Source of the DNA: Paroedura picta
Lineage: Eukaryota > Chordata > Lepidosauria > Squamata > Gekkonidae
Reading direction: 5' to 3'
Length of the DNA: 64,000 nt
Assembly: GCF_049243985.1 (NCBI RefSeq)
Contig: NC_135384.1
Coordinates: 10,908,501 to 10,972,500, forward strand
In this document: piece by piece, positions 35,901-44,751 of the stretch
How the letters are laid out: each line of letters opens with the position of its first letter
Numbering within the stretch: position 1 is the stretch's first letter
Program-made: the position numbers and the translations under genes
The notes under the pieces: model-generated
The model's database searches: none
What the model saw: the letters and a program-made list of their open reading frames with translations, nothing else
Told to the model about the DNA's origin: nothing

Positions 35901-38900
35901 TCCCTTCCAGCCAGCCCAGTTTGTGCTTACCGAAGAAAGCTATCCATCAAGGGTTGGAGACCAAACGTCATACGAGATGACCTTCACTTGATCCACTCAA
36001 CTAATTTGTGTGTTTTTCTCCAGTCAATGTAGAAAAGAGAACAGAAAGCCAGGCCACGAACCTTTGAAGGGGAACCATAGTCCTTAAGACAGATTCAAAT
36101 GGGTAGCTGTGCTGGTCTGAAGCGACAGAACAGAATTCGAGGCCAGTAGCATCTTGAAGACCAACAAAAGTTTCATTCAAGGTATAAGTGTTTGCGGGTG
36201 CACGCCTACACAGTTATCTGAAGAAGTGGGCATGCATGCAGCTTATACCTCAACTAAAACTTGGTCGCTCTCCAAGGTGCTGCAGGACTCGAACTTGGTT
36301 TAAGTCCTTAGAACAGGGGTAGTCAACCTATGGTCCTCCAGATGTTCATGGACTACAATTCCCATGAGCCCCTACTAGCAAATTCTGGCAGGGGCTCATG
36401 GGAATTGTAGTCCATTGACATCTAGAGGACCACAGGTTGACTACCTCTGCCTTAGAACACTCTGCATTTTTCTGGCCCAGGATTTGGAGACGGAGGAGAG
36501 GTGCTGAACCCGCATTTGCTGTTAGGGTCCTTCCTGCTTTGCACTTAGTGAGTGGGGAGGCAGGAAACTAACATAAAAAAAAAAGACGGTTGCATCATCA
36601 CTTCAGCTCTTGTCTCTTCCCCCACAATTTAGACCACGGCGCTAGAATGCCATTACTTAGGAAGCGATGCAAACGTGGATCGCCAGTCTTGATGGCTTGC
36701 AGTGCCCCCATGCCGAGTCCGGCGCATTATGCAGGTAACTGAAGCAGCCTCCGGGGAGGGCGGTATATAAATATAATTAATTAATCACCAGAAGACCCCA
36801 TTTGTGTTCTGGACCAAACATGCAGGCTCTGAGCTTTCTAGGGTTCAGTGTGAACATGCCTTTGCGTGATAGTGTGGGAAGGCAATAATGCCCATCCGGT
36901 CTGTCACTTGCGCTCTGGAGCTGGGTTGCCCTAGAGTTTTCTCCAACGGTGAGTTTTCTGTTGGGGAAAACCAATATTTTGAAAAGAAAACGTTTGAATT
37001 GCGACTGGGTTGTAAGGGGGTGGGCGTGGGGCAGGAGACACAGTATGGTGGGGTCCCATAGACCAGGGGTAGTCAACCTGTGGTCCTCCAGATGTTCATG
37101 GGCTACAATTCCCATGAGCCCCTGCCAGTTGCTGGCAGGGACTCGTGGGAATTGTAGTCCATGAACATCTGGAGGACCACAGGTTGACTGCCGCTGCCTT
37201 AGACAATGCCCATCCAATGGAGACACAGGAGACACAGTATGGTGGGGTCCCATAGACCAGGGGTAGTCAACCTGTGGTCCTCCAGATGTTCATGGGCTAC
37301 AATTCCCATGAGCCCCTGCCAGTTGCTGGCAGGGGCTCGTGGGAATTGTAGTCCATGAACATCTGGAGGACCACAGGTTGACTACCCCTGCCATAGACAG
37401 ATGCCTGGAGAACAGCCCCCCATTTTCTAGGGAGCCCCTCTTCTTCCCCTTTCTCTTTTCTAAGGATCTGGCAAATACCACCCGCTCTGCGCTTAGTAAA
37501 TCTTAGTTTTCTTTTCTTAAATATTGGTCTTGACGAGGTCTGGAAACCTGGTCATCAGAATGGAGGTTTGAAATCATTCTCAAGTTTTATATTTATATGA
37601 TCTGCAGACCACTACGCTGGAAAGCCACGCCTTATGAAGCAAATCAAACTTGGAGCTCGAGGCATTTTAGCTCAATGTGCCTCCAAGCGTGTAATGTCCA
37701 CGAGGAAAAGTGCTCAAGGTAACAGAATCAGTGCAACCACCAGAGAATCCCATTCAGGGGTGGCCAAATGGTAGCTCACTGGACATCCATGGACTACAGT
37801 TACCATGAGCCCCTGCCTGATGACCAATTGGCAGGGGGCTCATGGTCCTGGTAGTCCATGGGCCATCTGGAGCGCCATGGTTTGTCCACCCCGGAAATAG
37901 ATGATCTGCAGACTGTCATAGGTTCAGCCACGTGTTGTGATCTAGCTGGTGTCTCTTTGAGGCTGATGATGTAGACCTTACAGTGGCCAGTCAGGGTAGA
38001 TGTGCAACGGGGTGCCTCTTTCCTTGCCCCACAAAGCTAGTTATGGAACCCAAGGACGGCCATCAGCTTAATGGGAACCTTCAAAAGTAGCGAGAAAAAC
38101 ACAGTGGAGCTGAGTCTGTTCTTTGTGTTTTCACAGCACCAATGGCTTGCATGGCCCTACAGAGTGCTGAAGGTAATGTATCAAAAGGGTTTTGGTTAAG
38201 TGGGTGGGGCAGAGGAGACTGAAGGACCGATGGTCTAGCTAATGAACAGCTTTGAGTGGCCGGAGAGAAAATCAAATAGAAATTGGGCAATGTTGATCAA
38301 CACACTGTTGGTACTAAATGTTGGAGGTTCCTGGCTCTACAGAAGTATGGATGGACTCGGCTAGGGCCAGGGCTCTTCTCGGCCTTGGTCCCAACTGGTG
38401 GAATGAGCTCCTAGAAGAGCTGATGGACCTACAGGACCTTTCGTAATTCCACAAGGTCTGTAAAATGGAGCTCTTCTGCCAGGTCTTAGGTTGAGGCCAG
38501 AGCCAAGATCGACAGGGCTTCTCAGTCTGGGCATTTACATCTCTTCACCCCACCCCTAGGCTAGTTTGCTCAGGAGGTAGAGGTAGAGGGTGTGGGGGAC
38601 GTTATTGGGGTTTTATTGATCAATTAAGTTTTATTATGGTAAGCTGCCATGAGTCCGTGAAGAGTGGCGGGATATAAATCCGAAATTTTAATAAATAAAT
38701 AAATAATCCATCAGCATCCGGTGAGCGTAGAGTGTCCAAAGGGGAACGAGTGAGAAATAAGGATAAGGATCACAGCACAAAGACAGAACATTGGGCAGGA
38801 CAGAACTTCGCCTGACTGACTTGAGATTGTAGCCATAGCTGGCTGATGCGTTCAGGTCCTCTGGTGGCATGCACAAACCCTGAGCCCAGTGAATTCCATA

Positions 38901-40139
38901 CGTCAACCATAGGTTGCATCTAGAATATTGTGCCCTGGAGCCTTCCAAGTTAGATAGAAGATCCTTCAGCCCTTAGGGGTTTACTTGGCAGCTAAGAGGG
39001 AAGTCTCCCCAAGTCAGTAGTAAGCCATGGCAAGCTCTGGAAGCAAAAATCTTGCAACCCAAGGCTACATATTCCTGGCTACGTATGATTTGGTCATTCT
39101 CATCATAGACGAGCTAGAAGTCTCCCCTGCAAAAGAGGAACCCCCTCTCTTGAGGCTAGTCTCCCTGCAGAATGCTGATGGCTCGTGGGGCCTCGACTCC
39201 AACCTGGCCGGTCTGCTGGGCCTGAGCGAGGCTGAGATCAAGAGCAAGACTCCTGAGCAGGTAAGTTCCAGGGCAAGGCTGGAACCTGGCATTAGAACGG
39301 GTGCCTCAGTGGGGAAGTTGACATTTTAGGAAGCCATTCACTTGGGTTCCAGATGAAGATGAGCATAATGTAAAGCCTCACCCAATTTATGAACTTCAGA
39401 TCTGATTCCAAACCTCTAGTGAAGCCAGCCCCAGGGGAAAGGGTGGAGACCATGTGACCATGGTCTACTTGGGGAAGATGCCAGTGCTCAACCACAGATT
39501 CATATCCTGATTTGCGCCCAGTCTGACAGCAGCTTCCTTGCTCTGGCTTGATCGTAGTTAAATTAGGCCTGCACAAGCCCTCTGAGTAGGCAGGACTCAC
39601 TGTGTCTCCTTCCCCCCCACTAGGTGGCCCCCAATGTGTGGGCAACTGTGCTGGCCATCCTGTGGCTCCACTCCAAAGCTGCAGAGCAGAGGGATGAATG
39701 GGAGCTGCTGGAGGCGAAAGCGCTCAACTGGCTTCAAGCAACTGCAGGTGAGGGGTTGTGGCGGACGGAAGAAAGGATCCCGACAACAGGGCGAGAGGGA
39801 TACAAGGCTGAGAGTGGAGCTACAACATTCGCCTCCAGCCCATCTCATGTCCTCATGAGGGTCCAGTTCTCCCCAATACTCCTCTCTCCACAACTTGAAA
39901 TCATTGGGGGAAATAGCCCTGTGTTTACCACTCTCTCTACCCCCTTGTCTGCCGTACCCTCAGTGTCTCCACCATTGCTGGGCAGCCCATTCCCCCCTCC
40001 CCAAGGGCAACGAAGTGTACACTGTATTTTCTCTGTGACCTTTCCTGTGTGTCTCGTAGGGTCTCATCTAGCAGACTGCGTGGAGACTGGAAACTCAGTG
40101 CTGGGCAGCAGCGTGAGCCCCCAGACGTTGGGTCTCTGA
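26891..40139 (+). CDS. VWA5A: VWA5A-like gene 2 (VIT + VWA domain protein), 19 coding exons
   Basis: Coding exons: 26891-26930, 27327-27529, 28227-28449, 28861-29033, 29403-29517, 29673-29851, 30125-30213, 31371-31515, 32238-32317, 33403-33517, 33714-33878, 34008-34111, 34802-35007, 36633-36734, 37608-37718, 38137-38172, 39109-39260, 39624-39747, 40060-40139. The sum is 2442 nt, 813 aa plus TGA, with every exon open and in phase. The start ATG at 26891 gives MTVCGLLKNSREP, matching the human N-terminus in position and in the CGLL core. The VIT domain covers about residues 14-155. The VWA domain covers about 281-455, with MIDAS D287-S289-S291, T368 and D395. The linker is about 613-695, basic and cysteine-containing, and the conserved C-terminal domain about 696-813. 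The protein is probably soluble and intracellular. It lies in the same orientation as genes 1 and 3 and each gene has its own CpG-rich promoter, so this is an array of separate genes and not one transcript. Confidence 0.92.
30915..31070 (+). repeat. 27-bp minisatellite, gene 2 intron (about 6 monomers)
   Basis: Monomers begin GTCAATTTC and alternate between a CACCATGGCTGTTAGATTA type and a CACTACCACTTTTAGATTA type. The gene 3 counterpart (49550-49785) has about 9. Confidence 0.8.
32501..32790 (+). mobile_element. tRNA-derived SINE, second family (gene 2)
   Basis: GAGCTTCTTGTGGCGCAGGG with both pol III boxes, ending in TACCTTTACCTTTACC. Flanked by TATTGTTTTAATG repeats. It is present at the same site in gene 3 (51220-51510), so it predates the duplication. 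Confidence 0.8.
32790..32905 (+). mobile_element. LINE 3' tail next to the SINE, gene 2
   Basis: TAACCCGCCACGAGCCGGTC and an AAATAAATAAATAATAATAA tail, split from its start by the SINE insertion. The same arrangement is at 51510-51622 in gene 3. Confidence 0.5.
33100..33290 (+). repeat. Interspersed repeat with inverted GAGCTTTC segments
   Basis: AAGATTTATTCAAGGCGTGA, then the reverse GGCTCATGTCTTGAATAAAT and TTAAAGGTGTTACTGAACTC. Related pieces lie at 9885-9960, 36095-36300, 41240-41335, 51820-52012 and 55000-55205. Confidence 0.5.
34505..34740 (+). repeat. Tandem SINE 3' halves in gene 2 (two units)
   Basis: Two successive copies of the TTC-tailed SINE 3' half (TGTAAGC, TTTGAGACTCCTT, AAGCNGCATA) directly before exon 13. 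Gene 3 has three at the matching place (53270-53640). Confidence 0.7.
35194..35316 (+). mobile_element. Palindromic hAT-type MITE (gene 2, shared site)
   Basis: Flanked by the exact 8-bp repeat ATCTACAG. Present at the same site in gene 3 (54078-54200). Confidence 0.82.
36314..36449 (+). mobile_element. Palindromic hAT-type MITE (gene 2, shared site)
   Basis: Flanked by the exact 8-bp repeat CCTTAGAA. Present at the same site in gene 3 (55218-55353). Confidence 0.82.
36633..36734 (+). other. Gene 2 linker exon L1 (102 nt)
   Basis: Acceptor CCACAATTTAG, donor GTAACT, phase 1 at both ends, 34 codons. The peptide begins YHGARMPLLRKRCKRG and ends near MACSAPMP. It is strongly basic. It aligns with the next linker exon (37608-37718). 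The gene 3 counterpart is 55544-55645. Confidence 0.75.
37064..37196 (+). mobile_element. hAT-type MITE, first of a duplicated pair, chimeric right flank
   Basis: Left flank CCATAGAC, as for the second element at 37258, but the right end reads GACTGCCGCTG and is followed by CCTTAGACAATGCCCATCCA, a flank otherwise found after the MITE at 41678-41810. Confidence 0.75.
37258..37390 (+). mobile_element. hAT-type MITE, second of a duplicated pair
   Basis: Exact 8-bp flanks CCATAGAC on both sides. Gene 3 has GCCCATAGACAGATGCC with no element (about 55868). Confidence 0.82.
37608..37718 (+). other. Gene 2 linker exon L2 (111 nt)
   Basis: Acceptor ATGATCTGCAG, donor GTAACA, phase 1 at both ends, 37 codons. 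The peptide starts DHYAGKPRLMKQIKLG and is basic. Both the DNA (ACCACnnCGCTnGAAnGCCA) and the peptide align with exon L1. The gene 3 counterpart is 56082-56192. Confidence 0.75.
38137..38172 (+). other. Gene 2 linker exon L3 (36 nt)
   Basis: Acceptor GTGTTTTCACAG, donor GTAATG, phase 1 at both ends, encoding APMACMALQSAE. Gene 3 has two versions of this exon, at 56610-56645 and 57824-57859. Confidence 0.72.
38300..38706 (+). mobile_element. LINE 3' end with AATAAATA tail (gene 2)
   Basis: TGGAGCTCTTCTGCCAGGTC, GTTGAGGCCAGAGCC, TAAGCTGCCATGAGTCCGTG and GGCGGGATATAAAT, then an AATAAATAAATAAAT tail, as in lizard L2-type LINE ends. In gene 3 it is present twice (56785-57212 and 58000-58428) because of the local duplication. 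Confidence 0.6.
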
Positions 40140-40486
40140 GCTCCTCTGTGTTCCCTCGTGCCTTAAAACTGGAATTCTCCTGCTTCACTCCCTCTTCGCA
40201 TCCTGCCCCAGTGGAACCAGCCGCTTCCATGAGGACTGGATGGAAAGCCTTGGCCAGTCGTCCGTTCTCGTGCCTGAGGGTCTTCCTCGCCGGTGTGTTG
40301 GGGCTCCGCCATGCCCAAGGGGCTGCTGTGCTTTCCCCAGCTTTGAAGTGCCTTCTGGTCCCATGTCCTCATTCCCAGCACATGCTGTGTGGCAGGCGCA
40401 GGAAGGCTCTGCCCTTCATAGGCTCTGTGGTTGTAAATGCTTAGCATTAGCATCAAAACGAATTCTACAGCTAATCAGGTGTGAGC

Positions 40487-40492
40487 AATAAA
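40487..40492 (+). terminator. First poly(A) signal of gene 2
   Basis: AATAAA in GTGAGCAATAAATACAG, about 350 bp after the TGA. A second AATAAA lies at 40550-40555. The first is conserved in gene 3 (60521-60526), so it is the better candidate for both genes. Confidence 0.6.
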
Positions 40493-40586
40493 TACAGTTT
40501 CCGGTGGAGCTTTCTTCTGTATACCAAAGAACAAATGCATCGGAGGAGAAATAAATGGAAAATCCACATCCCTCCAATCGCTTAAG

Positions 40587-40614
40587 CGTGTGTGTGTGTG
40601 TGTGTGTGTGTGTT
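40587..40614 (+). repeat. (GT)n dinucleotide repeat
   Basis: About 14 GT units just past the second poly(A) signal of gene 2. Confidence 0.85.
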
Positions 40615-41677
40615 TTTAGACAAAAAAAGGGATGTCTACTTTTCTCCTCAGCAGCACATTCCCCACAGTTGTTCACCATGTAAATACAACTTTCTAAAGC
40701 AACTATATGTTCTAGTTTCACACACTCTTGGGCGAGCCCCATGTTCTCTTCAAAAACGCGTGGCACAACTTGGGAAGGTTGTTTTTGAACGTGAGGGAAA
40801 ATCCCTGCCTCAGTGGTTCGTTTTCCTCCCCTGGAAAGCGAGACCGGGAGTCCTTGCCCAGAGCATAAGTCCAGCTAGCAGTGACCACGAGAAATGGCTA
40901 TTATGAGGCACATTATCCCCAGTGGAAGGTGCGTGTCAAATGGAGAGGGGAAGGAAAGCGTGACGGTGTGTAGGTGGATCTGAGGTCTGAGGCAGCATCA
41001 AAGAAGTCTAAACATAAATAGAAACCTCTTGCTTGAGAGAACTTTCTCCTAAAGTACGCCTGGTGGAGCTCTCTGCTCATTGAAATGATTTCTCCCATGT
41101 TTGTGTGAACAACAACTGAATTTCAAGGGGATTGATTGGCTGGTTTGGCAAAGAATTATCATTGGCTGTATTTGGATGTGTGTGACACAGTTTACTAATG
41201 TAACGGAATTAATTTTTGCTATATATTCCCACTGTCGTGTAAGGAGTTCTTCATCTGAGGAAGAGTGCTTGCACTTGAAAGCTCATGCCCTGAATAAATC
41301 TTTGTTGGTCTTAAAGGTGCTACTGGACTCGTTCTATTGAAATCTCCAGGGATATTTTAAAAGTCAGCCAGATATCTTTTCCTGGAGGTTCTGCCGCCCA
41401 AATGGGTTATCGACCTCCCATGCGAACCGGCCCTCATGCCATCCAACTAAACAACCAGAACTTCCCAAATTCGTCACTGTAACTGTGCAGCAATAGGCTT
41501 TGGGTGGCGTAGAGGTAAATAACATCATGCTACTCTGAAAAGGGCAGCTAGAAAGACCCGTTGAAAACCTGGCAGTCTCTGGAAAGCAAAGGGAAAAACA
41601 TAAGGGAGGGTTCACACCCTTCGTGGCCATAATCAGGGAGAGCACCTTGTGGGTCTTTCATTCTGCACATCTTAGAC

Positions 41678-41810
41678 CAGGGGTAGTCCACCTGTGGTCC
41701 TCCAGATGTTCATGGACTTCAATTCCCACGAGCCCCTGCCAGTTGCTGGCAGGGACTCGTGGGAATTGTAGTCTATGAACATCTGGAGGACCACAGGTTG
41801 ACTGCCGCTG
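41678..41810 (+). mobile_element. Palindromic hAT-type MITE upstream of gene 3
   Basis: Flanks TCTTAGAC and CCTTAGAC (7 of 8 match). Same site as 21950-22079, but the interior resembles the gene 2 intron pair at 37064-37390. Confidence 0.75.
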
Positions 41811-42039
41811 CCTTAGACAATGCCCATCCAATGGGCTATTGCACATTTGCCGAGCAAAACAGGAATCGCGTCTTCTCAAGCGCATGGAAAGGGCCAGATC
41901 CGACGTGGACTTAAAGGGATTGTGAGCAGTTGCGAATCTCACGCCTTTCTCAGTGGCAGGTTGAGAAACGTAAGGCAGAGCCGGGCATCTGACAGTCTCC
42001 GGGGCCCCCTGGCAGCTGCTTAATGCCCTCGGAGCCATC

Positions 42040-42570
42040 CGCGTTGGTTTTCCCCGGAAGACGGAGTGGCGGAGCGGGACCGGTGCGCACAGGTTGCAGG
42101 AGGCATTGTCAGCGCGCTTCTGGAATTGGATCTCCCCGTGCGGAGCAGGAATCTACTTGGAGCGCGTGTTGAAAGGGGCAATCTCCGTCGGGCGCATGCT
42201 AAGCCGTTTCCGCCCAGAGCGCACCCAAAGGCCTCCGCCCAAGCCCAAGGACGCGCTTCCACCCGCCCCAAGGCGCAGCTTGGCGGATAGGACAGGAGAG
42301 GAGCGCAGCGCCCCCAGGCGCCCCGGCCCTTCCCCGGTTGCGCGCTGAATGCCCATTGCTCCTCCTCCAGCCGACGAGCCTCGCCCCGGAGGGGGCGGCC
42401 AGAACGGGAAGCACCTCCTGAGGCAGCTCTGCTTTCGCTTCGGCCTCTCCGCAGGTGCCCGAGGGAGCGAGCCGCCGTCGAGGACTGTGGCGAGTGCAGC
42501 CGTCGCGGGTCCCGTCCAGTTCCGATCACTCCGGGTAGCCCAGGCGGGCCCCTTCTCGGCAGCTAAGTAA
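42040..42570 (+). promoter_or_regulatory. CpG-rich promoter and non-coding first exon of gene 3
   Basis: This is the duplicate of the gene 2 promoter block, sharing long segments (CCAGAGCGCACCCAAAGGCC, then the GAGCGAGCCGCCG end of the exon). The exon end aligns at 42489, but the donor reads GCGAGT where gene 2 has GTGAGT. The block has diverged more between genes 2 and 3 than the coding exons have. The second untranslated part is 44701-44751. Confidence 0.62.
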
Positions 42571-44751
42571 GGTCGGCCCTGGGGAGCGCTTTGGGTGGGG
42601 AATCCCGGGGTCTGCAGGTCATGGGAAGCCCCCTCGGAGCATCTCCGGCCTCGGGGGCTGTGGGCTTGGAAGGAGCCAACTGGTGCTTGCGTTTGACCAC
42701 AGCCTGTGCGTTTGGCTCTCCTTTCCTCTGCTTCTTCCCTGCACCTGCCACACAGGTAGGATGATGTGCTGCTTTCAGGGGGCTTTGGCAGGCTGGGCCC
42801 ACTCTGCACACACTGGATTCAAGGGGCTTTTGCAGTTGGATTGTCCAGTGCGAAGCACGGCAATTTTCTAAAGTGCTTTGTCCTACGTGTGCGGAATTAA
42901 CAAGATTCCAGGTTTTTAGAGAATTCAGCGCACTGCCCTGTTAAACGGACATGAATTTCTGCCTCCTCCTTGTTGCCCAACCACGCTTTCCCCCCACTTC
43001 TTAAGCCCCCTTCCCCTTGCAGGCTGGATACCCACCCCTCTCCTGGCCACCCCACCCCTGCTTAATTTCTAAAGACAGAGATGCTGGAGGGGGGTAGGTG
43101 GGTGAGGCAGCCCTGTCAGGAAATCACAGTCAAGTCACCTGATCTCCAAGCCTTGTTTGCTCGGAGAAAAGCGACTTGCAGCTGTTTGGGTGCTGCCAGG
43201 TGGATCTTTCACCTTCTCAGGCCCCCTGAAGCTTGGCTGTAGATAAGTTTGGGGGTCTGATTGTGGTTCAATGAAAAAACAAACCTAGGAAGGGGGGAAT
43301 AAGAAAGGAGCCTGTTGGCATCTCAGAAGTTTCCCGTGTCAGTTCTTGTGCGTCAGAGCTGGGGATTTCCCCCTAGAGCTGTGTTTTTTTCTGGTTGCAG
43401 GATGTGTAGCGATTCAGGCTCCCAGGATGAGCAGGGATGGAGTCTTGCGCCCTAGCCAGGAGAAGGAAAAGAGCAGGCAGGGTTTCAGCTGCCAGTCTTG
43501 GAGGGTTTCCGAAAGAGGATACAGCAACTCCTAGGAATCCCAGATTCAGTTCTTGAGTAGTGCATCTGTGCTCCTCTTGAGCAAAAGGAGGAAACAGAGC
43601 TGTCCCCTTGGCGATCAGCCAGGGGTTTTTCCCCTTCCCGTAACAAAGCAGGGGTAGCCACACCTTTCTGGTGGTCAGTTTTGTGGGCTGGAGCCCTTCT
43701 GCCGGCCGCAGATGAGGCCGTCGGACATCCCAAAACAACAAGAGGTGTTCTGTTTGTGCTTTTTTTTTTTTTTTTAAACGGGCATTAACCTCATCGCCCT
43801 TTTCTTGTCAGCTATGCTCTCACTCTTGGGGCTCTCCCAGGTCCCTTCTCAGTAAATTCAATTCTTCAGCCATCCCCCCATTTCTCTCTGGCTGCTTTCT
43901 GGCTTTTTTCTGGCGCCTCCTCTTGAAATGCGTGTTTAAAAACTCCGATTAATACTGTTGTTCTTGTGCAGAAATCCTTCCTTGCTTTTTTTTCCCTGGC
44001 CCCTGCTGGGAGTTTAACTCTCTCATTGCAAGCCAATGGACAGGGCCTGTGTCAATATGGAAAGGATATTATCTGGGCTTTAGATATAATTCTGGGAGAA
44101 GTGGGCTGGCTTGCTGTGTTCTTGCTTTTGAGGAGACTGTTTGCAATTTACAATCCCATAAGAGGTGGCATTCAAAAGCACTATGCATCTAGGATTCTAT
44201 GCCTAGGCATTGCAATGGAGAAGTATGATTAAAAAAAAATAGTGGGCATCACAAGACCTTTAAACTGCATCAGAATATGGAGGAAGGGGATTGGTTGCCT
44301 CAATTGATTGACAAGCAGAAGCGAAACTTGTATAAGGTGTGTTGCTGTCTTCAGACACACAAATAGAAGGCAGAAAAGGCGAAACAGCAAAAAGGTGAGG
44401 GGGGGCTTTGTGGAGAGATCTAACGTTGCGCTTCGCCATTCCGCGGGCGTGACGCTATTTTTACTAATGTGCGCAAATGCCCCCATTGTCCATTTAATCC
44501 TTGTCACTGATTAAACTGGAGAAACAACTTTAGAATTTGAAGTAGATCCCATCTGCCTCATGGTAAAGCATGACCACGTAGCTTCATGGGGGTCTAGCAG
44601 CAGGGAGTCTTTATTAGATTCAGGCTTTCGGGAGGCTTTCTAACCCTGCAACCAAATTAAACAAACAAACAGAAATACATTTTTGTTTTGTTTTCTGAAG
44701 CTAAAGTTCTCACTGCGAGCCAGCTTCGCCTTCAGAGATCTTTGCGTAAAC

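Larger units (their letters stand above)
21858..41577 (+). repeat. Tandem duplication unit 2 (carries gene 2), about 19.7 kb
   Basis: It begins at CTGGAAAGCC in the last bases of an interspersed repeat and ends at CTGGCAGTC. Throughout, gene order, intron content and many mobile element insertions match unit 3. Similarity is highest from about 28100 to 34200 and lower in the promoter and intron 1. Confidence 0.8.

Noticed and set aside
37755-37892. Degenerate palindrome as a separate MITE family (also 56228-56364)
   Set aside because: It resembles an old, decayed relative of the CAGGGGTAGTCAA family, and its ends and target duplication can no longer be read.
42153-42809. Long minus-strand frame of about 218 codons in the gene 3 promoter (and similar frames at 22306-22638)
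   Set aside because: High GC content removes stop codons. The composition is arginine, alanine and proline rich, with no homology, and the frame is not conserved between the two promoters.
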